42,670 nucleotides of DNA, from positions 1-42,670 of the forward strand of contig JAOUOR010000008.1 in the NCBI GenBank assembly GCA_029880245.1. Reading direction: 5' to 3'. A program made the translations under genes and the position numbers. Each line of letters starts with the position of its first letter. Position 1 is the stretch's first letter. Shown in pieces: positions 24,469 to 34,179 of the stretch. The notes beneath the pieces are model-generated. The model saw only the letters and a program-made list of their open reading frames with translations. It was not told where the DNA came from and did not search any database. The DNA is from Alphaproteobacteria bacterium. Lineage in GTDB: Bacteria > Pseudomonadota > Alphaproteobacteria > Micavibrionales > Micavibrionaceae.

Positions 24469-27042
24469 ATGAATTTTGATAAATACACGGAAAAAACAAA
24501 GGGGTTCTTGCAGCAGGCACAAAGTCTGGCTCTGCGGCATAACCACCAATCACTTGAGCCTGAGCATCTTTTAAAAGTTATGCTGGATGATCGTGATGCA
24601 CATGTCCGTAAAATTTTGCAAGCTGCTGATGTGAATGCCGGAGATGTCCTTTCGGCCTGTGATAAGGCGATTGCCAAATTTCCTTCTGTTGAAGGATCCG
24701 GTGCCGGTCAGTTGCGCATATCTTCCGATCTGGCAAAAATCATGGCTAATGCCGAAGAAATTGCTTCTAAGGCAGGCGATAGTTATGTGACTGCGGAGCG
24801 TGTTCTCCAATCTATGGTTCTGGCTAAACGCGCAGATATTTCAGGAATTTTAGAAGATTCAGGCCTTAATGATACGGTTCTTAATCAGGCGATCAATGAA
24901 GCCCGCAAAGGCAAGACAGCAGATTCTGCAACCTCGGAAGATCAGTTCGACGCGCTTTCGAAATATGCGCGTGATCTTACCGAAGCCGCAAGAGATGGTA
25001 AGCTTGATCCTATCATTGGACGGGAAGAGGAAATTCGCCGCACCATTCAGGTCTTGTCACGCAGGACCAAAAACAACCCTGTGCTGATTGGTGATCCGGG
25101 GGTCGGTAAGACAGCTATTATCGAAGGACTGGCCCAAAGGATCGTTAAACGGGATGTCCCTGAGTCTTTACGGGACAAGAAATTGATGTCCTTGGATTTA
25201 GGGGCGCTTTTGGCTGGCGCAAAGTTCCGTGGAGAGTTTGAAGAGCGTTTAAAAGCCGTTATTGATGAAATTTCAAATGCTGCCGGAGAAATCATTTTAT
25301 TTCTAGATGAGTTGCATACATTGGTTGGAGCAGGGAAAGCCGATGGAGCGATGGATGCCTCTAACATGTTAAAACCGGCTCTGGCACGCGGCGAGTTACA
25401 CATGGTCGGTGCGACGACGCTTGATGAATATCGTAAGCATATCGAAAAAGATGCGGCGCTTGCCAGACGCTTTCAACCTGTTTTTGTTGAGGAGCCAACA
25501 GTCGAAGATACGATTTCTATTTTGCGCGGCCTGAAGGAAAAATACGAGCTTCATCATGGTGTGCGTATCACTGATACGGCAATTGTGTCTGCGACCACAT
25601 TATCAAACCGTTATATTACGGATCGCTTTTTACCGGATAAAGCCATTGATTTGATTGATGAGGCTGCCTCGCGCCTTCGCATGCAGGTCGATAGTAAGCC
25701 CGAAGAAATTGATGAACTGGATCGCCGGATTGTACAGCTTAAGATCGAAAAGGAAGCCCTTAAAAAGGAAAGTGACAAAGCCTCAAAAGAGCGCCTTGAG
25801 AAGCTAGAGAAAGAACTTTCCGAAGCGGAATCGAAATCGGCAGACTTAACATCTCAATGGAAAGCCGAAAAAGAAAAGCTCAGCGCCGGACAACGCATCA
25901 CGGAAAGTCTGGACAAGGCACGAATAGAGCTGGAGCAGGCCGAGCGTGATGGTAACTGGGCCAGAGCCAGCGAATTGAAATATGCTACCATTCCTGAGCT
26001 TGAGAAAAAGCAGGAAGATGTTTCTGAAACTCAGGCGCAAAATATTATCAACGAAGAGGTCAGCGCCGATGATATTGCCTATATCGTAAGCAAGTGGACG
26101 GGCATTCCGGTTGATAAAATGCTGGAAGGCGAGCGTGAAAAACTCCTTCATATGGAGGGCAGCATTAAAAAGCGCGTAGTGGGACAGGACGAAGCGGTGA
26201 CAGCTGTTTCCAATGCTATTCGCCGTTCAAGGTCCGGCCTTCAGGACCCAAGGCGACCTATTGGCTCTTTCTTGTTCCTTGGCCCTACAGGGGTTGGAAA
26301 AACTGAACTGACCAAGGCTCTGGCAGAATTTTTATTTGATGATGATAGCGCCCTTATTCGTCTTGATATGTCTGAATATATGGAAAAACATGCCGTCTCA
26401 CGGATGATCGGCGCTCCGCCAGGCTATGTTGGATATGAGGAAGGAGGAGCCTTAACCGAGGCTGTACGCCGCAGACCTTATCAGGTCGTATTATTTGATG
26501 AAGTTGAAAAAGCTCATCCTGATGTTTTTAATGTTCTGCTGCAAGTTCTTGATGATGGCCGCTTGACAGACGGGCAGGGACGCACTGTTGATTTTAGTAA
26601 CACTGTTTTGATCCTGACATCGAATCTGGGAAGCGAATTTCTTGTGAACCAGAAAGAGGGCGAAAGTGTCGATGAGGTAAGAGACGATGTAATGAACATG
26701 GTACGAGCGGCTTTTAGACCTGAATTCCTCAATCGCCTTGACGAGATATTGCTCTTTTCACGTTTAAGCAGACAGCACATTAGTGGCATCGTTGATATCC
26801 AGCTTGGATATCTCCGCAATCTTCTTAAAAACCAGCATATCACTCTTGAAATTGATAAGAAGGCAATAAGCTGGCTTGGGGATAAGGGCTACGATCCGGT
26901 TTACGGGGCAAGACCGCTTAAACGTGTGATTCAAACAGAACTCCAGAATAAATTGGCTGAGTTGATCCTGAAAGGTGATGTATCTGAGGGCACGACAGTA
27001 AAAGTAAATCTAAAGAACGAGGCACTGGACATTAAAGTTTGA
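24469..27042 (+). CDS. clpB: ATP-dependent disaggregase ClpB
   Basis: ClpB rescues aggregated proteins together with DnaK. The 857-residue protein has two N-terminal Clp repeats (residues 1-145). The first AAA+ domain has Walker A GDPGVGKT at 208-215. The coiled-coil middle domain, about 400-525, distinguishes ClpB from ClpA and ClpC. The second AAA+ domain has Walker [10 protein letters not shown] and the pore loop GYVGYEEGG. The usual C-terminal region is present. Length is normal (E. coli 857). It is monocistronic by context. No convincing sigma-32 promoter was identified in the upstream 80 bp. Confidence 0.97.
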   Translation: MNFDKYTEKTKGFLQQAQSLALRHNHQSLEPEHLLKVMLDDRDAHVRKILQAADVNAGDVLSACDKAIAKFPSVEGSGAGQLRISSDLAKIMANAEEIASKAGDSYVTAERVLQSMVLAKRADISGILEDSGLNDTVLNQAINEARKGKTADSATSEDQFDALSKYARDLTEAARDGKLDPIIGREEEIRRTIQVLSRRTKNNPVLIGDPGVGKTAIIEGLAQRIVKRDVPESLRDKKLMSLDLGALLAGAKFRGEFEERLKAVIDEISNAAGEIILFLDELHTLVGAGKADGAMDASNMLKPALARGELHMVGATTLDEYRKHIEKDAALARRFQPVFVEEPTVEDTISILRGLKEKYELHHGVRITDTAIVSATTLSNRYITDRFLPDKAIDLIDEAASRLRMQVDSKPEEIDELDRRIVQLKIEKEALKKESDKASKERLEKLEKELSEAESKSADLTSQWKAEKEKLSAGQRITESLDKARIELEQAERDGNWARASELKYATIPELEKKQEDVSETQAQNIINEEVSADDIAYIVSKWTGIPVDKMLEGEREKLLHMEGSIKKRVVGQDEAVTAVSNAIRRSRSGLQDPRRPIGSFLFLGPTGVGKTELTKALAEFLFDDDSALIRLDMSEYMEKHAVSRMIGAPPGYVGYEEGGALTEAVRRRPYQVVLFDEVEKAHPDVFNVLLQVLDDGRLTDGQGRTVDFSNTVLILTSNLGSEFLVNQKEGESVDEVRDDVMNMVRAAFRPEFLNRLDEILLFSRLSRQHISGIVDIQLGYLRNLLKNQHITLEIDKKAISWLGDKGYDPVYGARPLKRVIQTELQNKLAELILKGDVSEGTTVKVNLKNEALDIKV

Positions 27043-27173
27043 TTACAGCGTTTTTTTGCTTGCTTGTGATTTAAATGTGAGCTCCCGGCCTATCATATTG
27101 TCATGGCACATATTTTCAGATAAAGTTATGCGTGCTGCTCGACGAGTAACTTAAGTAATTCAAGGTTTCAAAA

Positions 27174-27926
27174 ATGACTTTTCATCAAAAATTTTTAACA
27201 ACTTTATCTTTCTGTTCAATTTTAGCACTCGCATCTTGCGGTTATGCCGTAGAACAATCCAATCAGATGGTTGAAATCATTACACCTGGGGCTGAAAATG
27301 CTCGCTGTGAGGTTTGGGTTGATAAAATCCGTTATCAGATTCATCCCCCGCAAAAAATGAATATCATGAAGTCAGAAAATGACATGGTTCTCGATTGTAT
27401 AGCGCCGGGAAACAGACGGCTTAAGATGAGCGTTCCGGCAAAGTTTGAAAGCAAAGCCATATGGGGCACGCCGGCTGGTATGGCATGGGATTATGCCTCA
27501 AAATCCTTGCATTATTATCCAGATGTCATTGCCGTTGATTTTTCAAAAGAGCCGATCGTAGAAAATACGTTACCCAAGCATAATAGTCCGGATATAAAGC
27601 AGCCTGAAGCCTATGATCTTGAAGAATTCTCTCCGGGTTATCCGCATTTGAATAAGGATAAACATATACAACCCTATAAAATTAAAAAGCGCGGAGAGGC
27701 TGACGCTGAGGTAATACAAGAGCCGGAATATAACGAAGGCGTTATGTCTGCAGCACCTCCAACGGAAGAAAAGGGTAGTCTGATGTCAATTCTTGAGCGC
27801 TTGGGTGACGAAGGAAATGGAGATACAGTTCAAGAAATATCACCGGATGCCGGTGAAACGGCTATCGTACCATCCGTTGAGGCTGGTGAGGCTGTGTCAG
27901 GTCCAACTCCTTTATTCGATGAATAA
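27174..27926 (+). CDS. putative lipoprotein of unknown function
   Basis: This 250-residue protein has a signal peptide and lipobox-like LASC (cysteine about residue 22). A globular part to about residue 125 has two further cysteines (ARCEVWVDK and VLDCIAPG) that could form a disulphide. A long polar, proline- and glutamate-rich C-terminal half is probably disordered. The EVWVDKIRYQIHPPQKMNI and NRRLKMSVPAKFESKAIWGTPAGMAWDY stretches look like a small beta-sandwich. No family recognised. A Mur ligase gene starts 17 bp downstream, so cotranscription is likely. Confidence 0.65.
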   Translation: MTFHQKFLTTLSFCSILALASCGYAVEQSNQMVEIITPGAENARCEVWVDKIRYQIHPPQKMNIMKSENDMVLDCIAPGNRRLKMSVPAKFESKAIWGTPAGMAWDYASKSLHYYPDVIAVDFSKEPIVENTLPKHNSPDIKQPEAYDLEEFSPGYPHLNKDKHIQPYKIKKRGEADAEVIQEPEYNEGVMSAAPPTEEKGSLMSILERLGDEGNGDTVQEISPDAGETAIVPSVEAGEAVSGPTPLFDE

Positions 27927-27943
27927 AACGTCATAGGCTTGTT

Positions 27944-29329
27944 TTGACAAATCATAATAAATACTTTTTTTGTGGAATTGGCGGAAGCGGTATGATGCCG
28001 CTTTCTGTTTATCTTCGCCAGTGCGGGCACGAAGTCCGTGGTTCGGACCGTTCCTATGATCAGGGATCTTCACCCGAAAAATTCCAGAAATTATCGGACC
28101 TTGGGGTTAAGATTTACCCTCAAGATGGTAGCGGCGTAGTTAATGCTGATTATCTTGTGGTTTCAACAGCCATAGAAGATTCAATTCCTGACGTTAAGGT
28201 TGCTAAAGAACAAGGTGTGCCAATCATCAAGCGTGGAAAATTACTGGCAGAGTTTTTTAATAGTGCTGAAACCTCGGTCGGGATTGCCGGTACAAGTGGA
28301 AAGTCAACTGTTACGGGCATGATTGGCACTATTTTTGATGTTACAGGGAAAAACCCTACTGTTGTGAATGGAGGGAAGGTCAGAAATTTTCCAAGTCCGT
28401 ATCAGGATATTAAGGTTGGAAATTCTGATTTATTTATTGCAGAACTGGATGAGAGTGATGGCTCGATTGAACATTATGATCCTACGATAGCCGTTGTAAA
28501 TAATATTGCGCTGGATCATAAATCTATCGAGGAAATTGAGAGATATTTTTTAGACTTCATCAAAAAAGCCAAGAAAACTATCGTTTTGAATCAAGATGAT
28601 GATCGCCTTAAGTCTATAATTCATAATTATGACGGGCAGGCTGAGCTTTTAACGTTTAGCATTAGAGATAAAGACGCAGATTTATATGCAAATAATCTAA
28701 TATACAAATTGCACGGTATAGATTTCACTTTGCATTATAAAAATCAGGAATATAGCGTTAGCCTCCAAGTTCCGGGTAGGCACAATGTTATGAATGCTTT
28801 GGCTGCTTCGGCTGCGGCTTTGGCAAATGGACTGAAAATCAATGAAGTTATACAAGGACTAGCTGCTTTTGAGGGCATAAAGCGGCGTCTTGAATATGTG
28901 GGTGAAAAAAATGGAATATCAGTCATAGATGATTTTGCCCATAATCCCGATAAGATTTCAGCCAGTCTTAATACTCTTAAAGCCTTTGACGGACGCTTGA
29001 TTGTTATGTTTCAGCCCCATGGCTTTGGCCCATTGCGGCTTATGGGACAGGAAATAATCGAAGTATTCTCCCATTATTTAAATGACGAAGACATTGTCTT
29101 GATGCCCGAAGTCTATTATGCCGGAGGCACTGTCGATCGCTCGGTAACATCCGCTCACATCATAGAGGATCTTTGTGCCAAAGGTAAAAAAGCATTATGG
29201 TTTGAGACAAGAGATAAAATTTTGCCTTTTCTAAAAAAGGAAGCGCAGCAGGGAGACCGGATTGTTATCATGGGTGCGCGAGATGATAGTCTTAGTGATT
29301 TCGCAAAAGATATCCTGAAATTTTTATAG
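27944..29329 (+). CDS. Mur ligase family protein (MurC/Mpl-like)
   Basis: This 461-residue ligase resembles the UDP-MurNAc:L-alanine (MurC) or murein tripeptide (Mpl) ligases. It has the N-terminal Rossmann part FFCGIGGSGMMPLSVYLRQCGHEVRGSD, a P-loop GTSGKST at 116-122 (usually GTHGKTT), and the central LDESDGSIEHYDP and NNIALDHKS motifs. The C-terminal domain has VIDDFAHNPDKISASL and FQPHGFGPLRLMG. The start is TTG at 27944. It is remote from any mur/fts cluster in this window, so it could be a recycling or paralogous ligase rather than the essential MurC. Substrate not decidable here. Confidence 0.8.
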   Translation: MTNHNKYFFCGIGGSGMMPLSVYLRQCGHEVRGSDRSYDQGSSPEKFQKLSDLGVKIYPQDGSGVVNADYLVVSTAIEDSIPDVKVAKEQGVPIIKRGKLLAEFFNSAETSVGIAGTSGKSTVTGMIGTIFDVTGKNPTVVNGGKVRNFPSPYQDIKVGNSDLFIAELDESDGSIEHYDPTIAVVNNIALDHKSIEEIERYFLDFIKKAKKTIVLNQDDDRLKSIIHNYDGQAELLTFSIRDKDADLYANNLIYKLHGIDFTLHYKNQEYSVSLQVPGRHNVMNALAASAAALANGLKINEVIQGLAAFEGIKRRLEYVGEKNGISVIDDFAHNPDKISASLNTLKAFDGRLIVMFQPHGFGPLRLMGQEIIEVFSHYLNDEDIVLMPEVYYAGGTVDRSVTSAHIIEDLCAKGKKALWFETRDKILPFLKKEAQQGDRIVIMGARDDSLSDFAKDILKFL

Positions 29330-29456
29330 CCTTATAACGTCTTCAAAGCCAAATATATTCACCAATTCCATAAGTGTGCGGTGCAATAAAACTTGAAATT
29401 TTTGTTGACTATGCTAGTGATTAAAAAAATTACATAATTGAACAAGGAGACAATTA

Positions 29457-30572
29457 ATGCCTAATTTTACTCTAGCCGAATATATTTGGCTCGATGGTGC
29501 TGTGCCTACGCGCTGCATCCGATCCAAGGCTCGTGTCGTTGACCTTGGTGCCAATCCTGAAATTGAAGATTTTCCAGAGTGGGGCTTTGACGGCTCTTCT
29601 ACTAATCAGGCTTGCGGCCACGATTCTGACTGTATTCTTAAGCCGGTTTACTTCGTTAAAGACCCAATACGCGGCGAAGGTAACTTTATAGTGGCTTGCG
29701 AGGTTTATAATCCTGATGGAACACCTCATGAATCAAATTCACGGGCTCAATTGCGCGATGTGCTTGATGCCGGTGCTTCTGAACAAGATCCATGGTTTGG
29801 TTTTGAGCAGGAATATACACTTTTTAAAGATAGAACGCCTCTTGGCTGGCCGAAACACGGTTACCCTGGCCCTCAAGGGCCATATTATTGCGGTGTAGGT
29901 GCAGAAGAAATCTTTGGTCGTGAAATTGCCGAAGAACATGCCCAGCTTTGTCTTGACGCAGGAATGATGTTTTATGGTATCAATGCGGAAGTCATGCCCG
30001 GCCAGTGGGAATTTCAAATTGGATTCCGTGGCGATCCAAAAGAGCCTGCTTCGGCGCTTCGTGTTACTGATGAGATGTTGATTGCAAGGTGGCTATTATA
30101 TCGTGTCGGAGAAGAATTCGGCATATGCGTATCTCTGGATAATAAACCTGTTAAAGGGGACTGGAATGGTGCCGGTATGCACACGAATGTTTCTACCAAA
30201 GCAACACGGGATAAAACCAAAGGTAAGGCTGCGATAGAAGCTGCCGTTGAAGCTTTGGGTAAAAAGCACAAAGAGCATATTGCGCTTTATGGTGCAGGGC
30301 TTGCTGATCGACTAACAGGGTTACACGAGACATGTGATATTAATACGTTCAAAGTTGGTGAAGCTGATCGGGGTTGTTCGATCAGAATTCCAAAGCAGGT
30401 TGCTCTAAAAGGCTATGGTTATTTTGAAGATCGTCGTCCCGGTGCAAATTCTGACCCATATCTTGTCGCAGCTAGGATATGTGCTACTGTTTGCGGTATT
30501 GATGAATCGATCTTCACATTCAGATCTTGGCCCCGTCAGGAAAATAATGTGACATCAATTGCTGCTGAATAG
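29457..30572 (+). CDS. glnII: glutamine synthetase, type II (eukaryote-like)
   Basis: Glutamine synthetase makes glutamine from glutamate, ammonia and ATP. At 371 residues it matches the short type II enzymes (type I about 470). Diagnostic motifs are FDGSSTNQA (residues 44-52), the GWPKHGYPGPQGPYYCGVG segment, EVMPGQWEFQIG, WNGAGMHTNVST, and DRRPGANSDPYLVAARI at the C-terminus. It lacks the adenylylation-loop tyrosine region of type I, so control is probably transcriptional. An AAGGAG ribosome binding site lies before the ATG, and a strong terminator follows, so it is a single-gene unit. Confidence 0.93.
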   Translation: MPNFTLAEYIWLDGAVPTRCIRSKARVVDLGANPEIEDFPEWGFDGSSTNQACGHDSDCILKPVYFVKDPIRGEGNFIVACEVYNPDGTPHESNSRAQLRDVLDAGASEQDPWFGFEQEYTLFKDRTPLGWPKHGYPGPQGPYYCGVGAEEIFGREIAEEHAQLCLDAGMMFYGINAEVMPGQWEFQIGFRGDPKEPASALRVTDEMLIARWLLYRVGEEFGICVSLDNKPVKGDWNGAGMHTNVSTKATRDKTKGKAAIEAAVEALGKKHKEHIALYGAGLADRLTGLHETCDINTFKVGEADRGCSIRIPKQVALKGYGYFEDRRPGANSDPYLVAARICATVCGIDESIFTFRSWPRQENNVTSIAAE

Positions 30573-30597
30573 GGATTGCTAATTATACTTTTTGTTA

Positions 30598-30626
30598 AAA
30601 AGAGCGCAGGGCACATGCGCTCTTTT
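30598..30626 (+). terminator. Rho-independent terminator after glutamine synthetase
   Basis: An 11-bp stem (AAAAGAGCGCA at 30598-30608 with TGCGCTCTTTT at 30616-30626) around a 7-nt loop, followed by a T-rich tail. It isolates the pilus locus from glnII. Confidence 0.9.
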
Positions 30627-30779
30627 CTTTTTCTGAATTCAATATCTTATCTCGTCTTCGTAGGTTTTTTTTAACCTTTTAATGTTAAAAATAACCGTAG
30701 ATTGATAGGTGTCCCTAACGTACTGCGTTTCATTTTTGTTTGATAAATAGCTGGATATAGGCGTCGGAAAAAATTTGAC

Positions 30780-32837
30780 ATGGAAGATATAGAACTAAAT
30801 ATTTCTAAAGAAACTGAAGAAATGCTCTCCGAAACAGCAGAAAAAACTGAAATACCTCAGGTGTTCCAGAAGGATGAAGTTGTTGATTTCACTGTAGAAA
30901 TAGATGGCGAAGAAGAATTGCAGGCAACAGGAACATCAAATGAGACAAAACCTTCAATTTTCACGAATGGCGTCGCGAATAGCAAAGAAGAAAAGGATGT
31001 CGATCCTGTAGATATTCCTGTAGATGTTACAGAAAACTCTAAAAATGAAGTAGAAAATGTAATTGACGACAATAAACAAGATGAGTTTCTTTCCGGGCCG
31101 GAAAAAGAATTGGAGCAGGAAGCACAGTCATTAGACTCACAGGAAATTGTTAATACCGGAAAGCAACGTATTGGTGATCAGATGGTCTCTATGGGCCTGA
31201 TTACAGAGGACCAGCTTAACGTTGCTTTGCAGGAGAAGAAAATCACAAACAAGATGCTCGGAGAAATTCTCGTCGAGCTTGGATTCATTGAAGAAGGTGA
31301 TCTTACGCTATTTTTGGCGGAAAGCTCTGGTTATGGGCTGTTTGATCCCAAAAATACAATTGTAGATAGTGAAGCACTGGCTTTACTGGAAAAGGATATA
31401 GCCGTTAAACATCAGATATTACCGGTCTCTATTGATGGTAATAAGATTTTCGTAGCTATGTCCGATCCGCATGATGTTGTCGCGCTTGATACGCTACGCC
31501 GTTTCATCAGCAAAGATATGCAGGTCAAGCCGCTTGTAACAACAGCAGCCATGCTTTCTGATGCGATTGATGCCTCATATGGTTATGCCAGCTCCATTAA
31601 GGATATTTTGCAGGAACTTGAAGAAGGTAAAGAACAAAAAGATGTTACCGCTCTGAATGAAAAAGAGGCCTTTGCGCATCCAATTGTGCGTCTTGTGAAT
31701 GCCTTGGTCTTTGAGGCTGTAAAAATAGGTGCCTCAGACCTTCACTTTGAGCCGGAAGAAAACTTTGTGCGTCTGAGATATCGCTTGGACGGCGTACTTT
31801 TTACCGCACAAATCCTTCACAAACAGCACTGGAACGGAATTTCTCAGCGCCTGAAAATCATGTCGGAAATGAACATTGCCGATAAACTTAGCCCACAAGA
31901 TGGTCGCTTTAATCTGAATATAGGGGGGCGTGAAGCAGATTTTCGTGTGTCATCCTTACCAACTGTGAACGGCGAGAATATTGTTCTTCGTGTTTTGGAT
32001 AAAAGCGCCAGTATTATGCCTTTATCGGCTTTGGGCTTTAGTGATGAAAATAAGGAAAAAATAGAAAGAGCAAATAACCGCCCTGAAGGTATTATTATTG
32101 TAACCGGACCAACCGGATCAGGTAAGACCACAACACTTTATTCCATGCTTAATGAAGTAAATGACGTACAGGTTAATATTCAGACACTGGAAGATCCGGT
32201 TGAATATTCATTGCCTATGATTCGCCAAACTCACGTGCGGGAAGGTGTTTTGGAATTTGCTGATGGTATTAAAGCCCTTCTTAGACAAGACCCGGACATT
32301 ATTTTTATCGGGGAGATCAGGGATAAAACCACTGCCGAAATGGCGCTTAAAGCCGCCATGACAGGACATCAGGTGTTTACATCCTTGCATACGAATGACT
32401 CCTTCGGCGCAATTCCAAGACTTCTGGATTTGGGAATGAAGCCCGGTATGTTGGCAGGTGCAATTATTGCGGTTTTTGCACAGCGTCTTGCAAGAAGGTT
32501 ATGCGGAAGCTGTAAAGTCGAATACACACCAACTGATGCGGAAGTAGAACTTCTTAATGTAGGGCGTTCAAATTTACCTCCTATTTATACACATTCTGAA
32601 AAAGGGTGTGATGACTGCATGGGTAAAGGCTATAAGGGTCGTGTGGCGATTGTTGAAATATTATTATTTGATTCTGAACTCGATGAAATCATTGCCAGAA
32701 ATGAATCAAAAGCTGAATTAAGAGAGGCTGCTCTTAAAAAAGGCTTCAAAAGTATGAAAGACGATGGCATTCTAAAGATACTTGAAGGCCTAACAAGCTT
32801 TGAGGCTATAAGTCGTGTTGTCGATTTAACCAAATAG
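30780..32837 (+). CDS. pilB: type IV pilus/type II secretion assembly ATPase (PilB/GspE/MshE-like)
   Basis: This hexameric cytosolic motor ATPase drives pilus polymerisation. Of 685 residues, the first ~125 are a very acidic, probably disordered extension. A GspE/MshE-type N domain (about 130-280) follows, with IGDQMVSMGLITEDQLNVAL. The ATPase core has Walker A GPTGSGKTTT from about residue 443, an Asp-box TLEDPVEY, Walker B DIIFIGEIRD and a His-box TSLHTNDSFGAIPRLLDLG. A zinc-binding tetracysteine (CGSC and CDDC) lies near the C-terminus, as in PilB/GspE but not PilT. The platform-protein gene comes next, 43 bp away. Whether the system is a pilus or a secreton is decided by the PilT/PilU genes further on. 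Confidence 0.9.
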   Translation: MEDIELNISKETEEMLSETAEKTEIPQVFQKDEVVDFTVEIDGEEELQATGTSNETKPSIFTNGVANSKEEKDVDPVDIPVDVTENSKNEVENVIDDNKQDEFLSGPEKELEQEAQSLDSQEIVNTGKQRIGDQMVSMGLITEDQLNVALQEKKITNKMLGEILVELGFIEEGDLTLFLAESSGYGLFDPKNTIVDSEALALLEKDIAVKHQILPVSIDGNKIFVAMSDPHDVVALDTLRRFISKDMQVKPLVTTAAMLSDAIDASYGYASSIKDILQELEEGKEQKDVTALNEKEAFAHPIVRLVNALVFEAVKIGASDLHFEPEENFVRLRYRLDGVLFTAQILHKQHWNGISQRLKIMSEMNIADKLSPQDGRFNLNIGGREADFRVSSLPTVNGENIVLRVLDKSASIMPLSALGFSDENKEKIERANNRPEGIIIVTGPTGSGKTTTLYSMLNEVNDVQVNIQTLEDPVEYSLPMIRQTHVREGVLEFADGIKALLRQDPDIIFIGEIRDKTTAEMALKAAMTGHQVFTSLHTNDSFGAIPRLLDLGMKPGMLAGAIIAVFAQRLARRLCGSCKVEYTPTDAEVELLNVGRSNLPPIYTHSEKGCDDCMGKGYKGRVAIVEILLFDSELDEIIARNESKAELREAALKKGFKSMKDDGILKILEGLTSFEAISRVVDLTK

Positions 32838-32880
32838 GCTGCTCAGTCATTTCGTATCTTTGTAAGTTGGAGTTAAAGTC

Positions 32881-34137
32881 ATAGAACGCTATAAGTACAG
32901 AGCGATTAATATAAAGGGCCGCCCGGTCAGAGGTACGCTCACGGCGCTTAATGAAGTGGATTTGCACAATCAGCTTCATAGCGCAGGACTTGAACTCATT
33001 CAGTGTTCATCTCTCACAAAACAAAAAAGCTTTCTTCCCAGTATCAATCTTAAAAAAGTTAAGCTTAGGGATTTAATTCAGTTTTTTGTACATATGGAAC
33101 AAATGCAAAGCGCTGGCGTGCCTTTGCTTGACGCGCTCGGAGATATCCGTGATGGTGCCGAAAATGATATGATGCGCGATATGATGAGCGAGATTTATAG
33201 AGATGTGCGAGATGGAGCCTCATTATCGGAAGCCTTTGACAAACACCCTAAAGTTTTCAAACCTCTTTTTATATCTATTATCAAGGCAGGTGAGGATACG
33301 GGGGACCTTACATCTTCATACAAACAGCTTGAAAATTATCTTAAATGGCTTGATTCTATGCAATCGAAAATTAAGAAAGCTACACGATATCCTATGATCG
33401 TAACCGCAGTTGTGCTGTTTACTATTGTATTCATGATGAGTGTAGTAGTGCCGCAGATTGTAGGGTTTTTAAAATATCTTAATATTGAGTTGCCATGGTA
33501 CTCCGTGGCCTTAATTCAGACATCTAACTTTTTTGTAGAACCTCAATTCTACTTATTAGGTATACCAATATATGGCGCTATTATCGTTCTTGTAATCCCG
33601 CTGCTTATTGTATTCACCTTAGTACTTATGAGAAGGCTCTCTGATGATATAGCGTATCAAATGGATAGTTTGTTTTTGAGAATTCCAATTGCAGGTACAT
33701 TGATTCGGAAGATATCAATTGCTCGTTACGCACAAACCTTCGGAGCTTTATTTGCCAGCGGTATTGATGTGATTAATGGTCTGAAGGCAGCTAGAAAAAC
33801 TGTGTCGAATCTTGCCCTTATTGAAGCAATGGAGAGTGTAGAATATTACGTCAAATCAGGTAGTCCGCTTTCAGATGCCTTTAAAGGGTCCGGAGAATTT
33901 CCAAATATGGTTGTGAGAATGGTTAAAATAGGTGAAGAATCAGGTAATTTGACGCCAGTTTTAAATCAAGTCTGTGAATTTTATACAAAAGATGTGGATG
34001 AAGCAATAGATGCGTTAATTGAAATGATTCAACCGGCATTAACTGTTATACTTGCACTTGTTATTGTCTGGATTGCTGCCGGCTCACTCGGTCCGATTTA
34101 TATGAACCTCGGTAATATGATGGAAGCTATCGGCTAG
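32881..34137 (+). CDS. pilC: inner-membrane platform protein (PilC/GspF-like), probable ATA start
   Basis: This polytopic platform protein couples the motor to pilin polymerisation. The GspF fold is clear: two T2SSF repeats, each with PLLDAL/PLSDAF and an IKAGEDTGDL or VKIGEESGNL motif, and membrane segments around 165-185, 215-240 and near the C-terminus. The first standard start in this frame is GTG 32956. However, the 25 codons before it encode ERYKYRAINIKGRPVRGTLTALNEVDL, the conserved GspF/PilC N-terminus, and the frame is closed by TAA at 32863. GGAG (32869-32872) sits 8 bases before ATA 32881, so ATA is the best start. The resulting length is 418 residues, normal for the family. Confidence 0.85.
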   Translation: MERYKYRAINIKGRPVRGTLTALNEVDLHNQLHSAGLELIQCSSLTKQKSFLPSINLKKVKLRDLIQFFVHMEQMQSAGVPLLDALGDIRDGAENDMMRDMMSEIYRDVRDGASLSEAFDKHPKVFKPLFISIIKAGEDTGDLTSSYKQLENYLKWLDSMQSKIKKATRYPMIVTAVVLFTIVFMMSVVVPQIVGFLKYLNIELPWYSVALIQTSNFFVEPQFYLLGIPIYGAIIVLVIPLLIVFTLVLMRRLSDDIAYQMDSLFLRIPIAGTLIRKISIARYAQTFGALFASGIDVINGLKAARKTVSNLALIEAMESVEYYVKSGSPLSDAFKGSGEFPNMVVRMVKIGEESGNLTPVLNQVCEFYTKDVDEAIDALIEMIQPALTVILALVIVWIAAGSLGPIYMNLGNMMEAIG

Positions 34138-34179
34138 ACGGGCATCAAGTCATTACTATCTCACAGGTTTTTATCTGCA

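Noticed and set aside
30671-30688. CtrA-type TTAA-N7-TTAA site upstream of the pilus locus
   Set aside because: Three TTAA words occur within 18 bases but none are 7 bases apart. It is probably AT-rich background.
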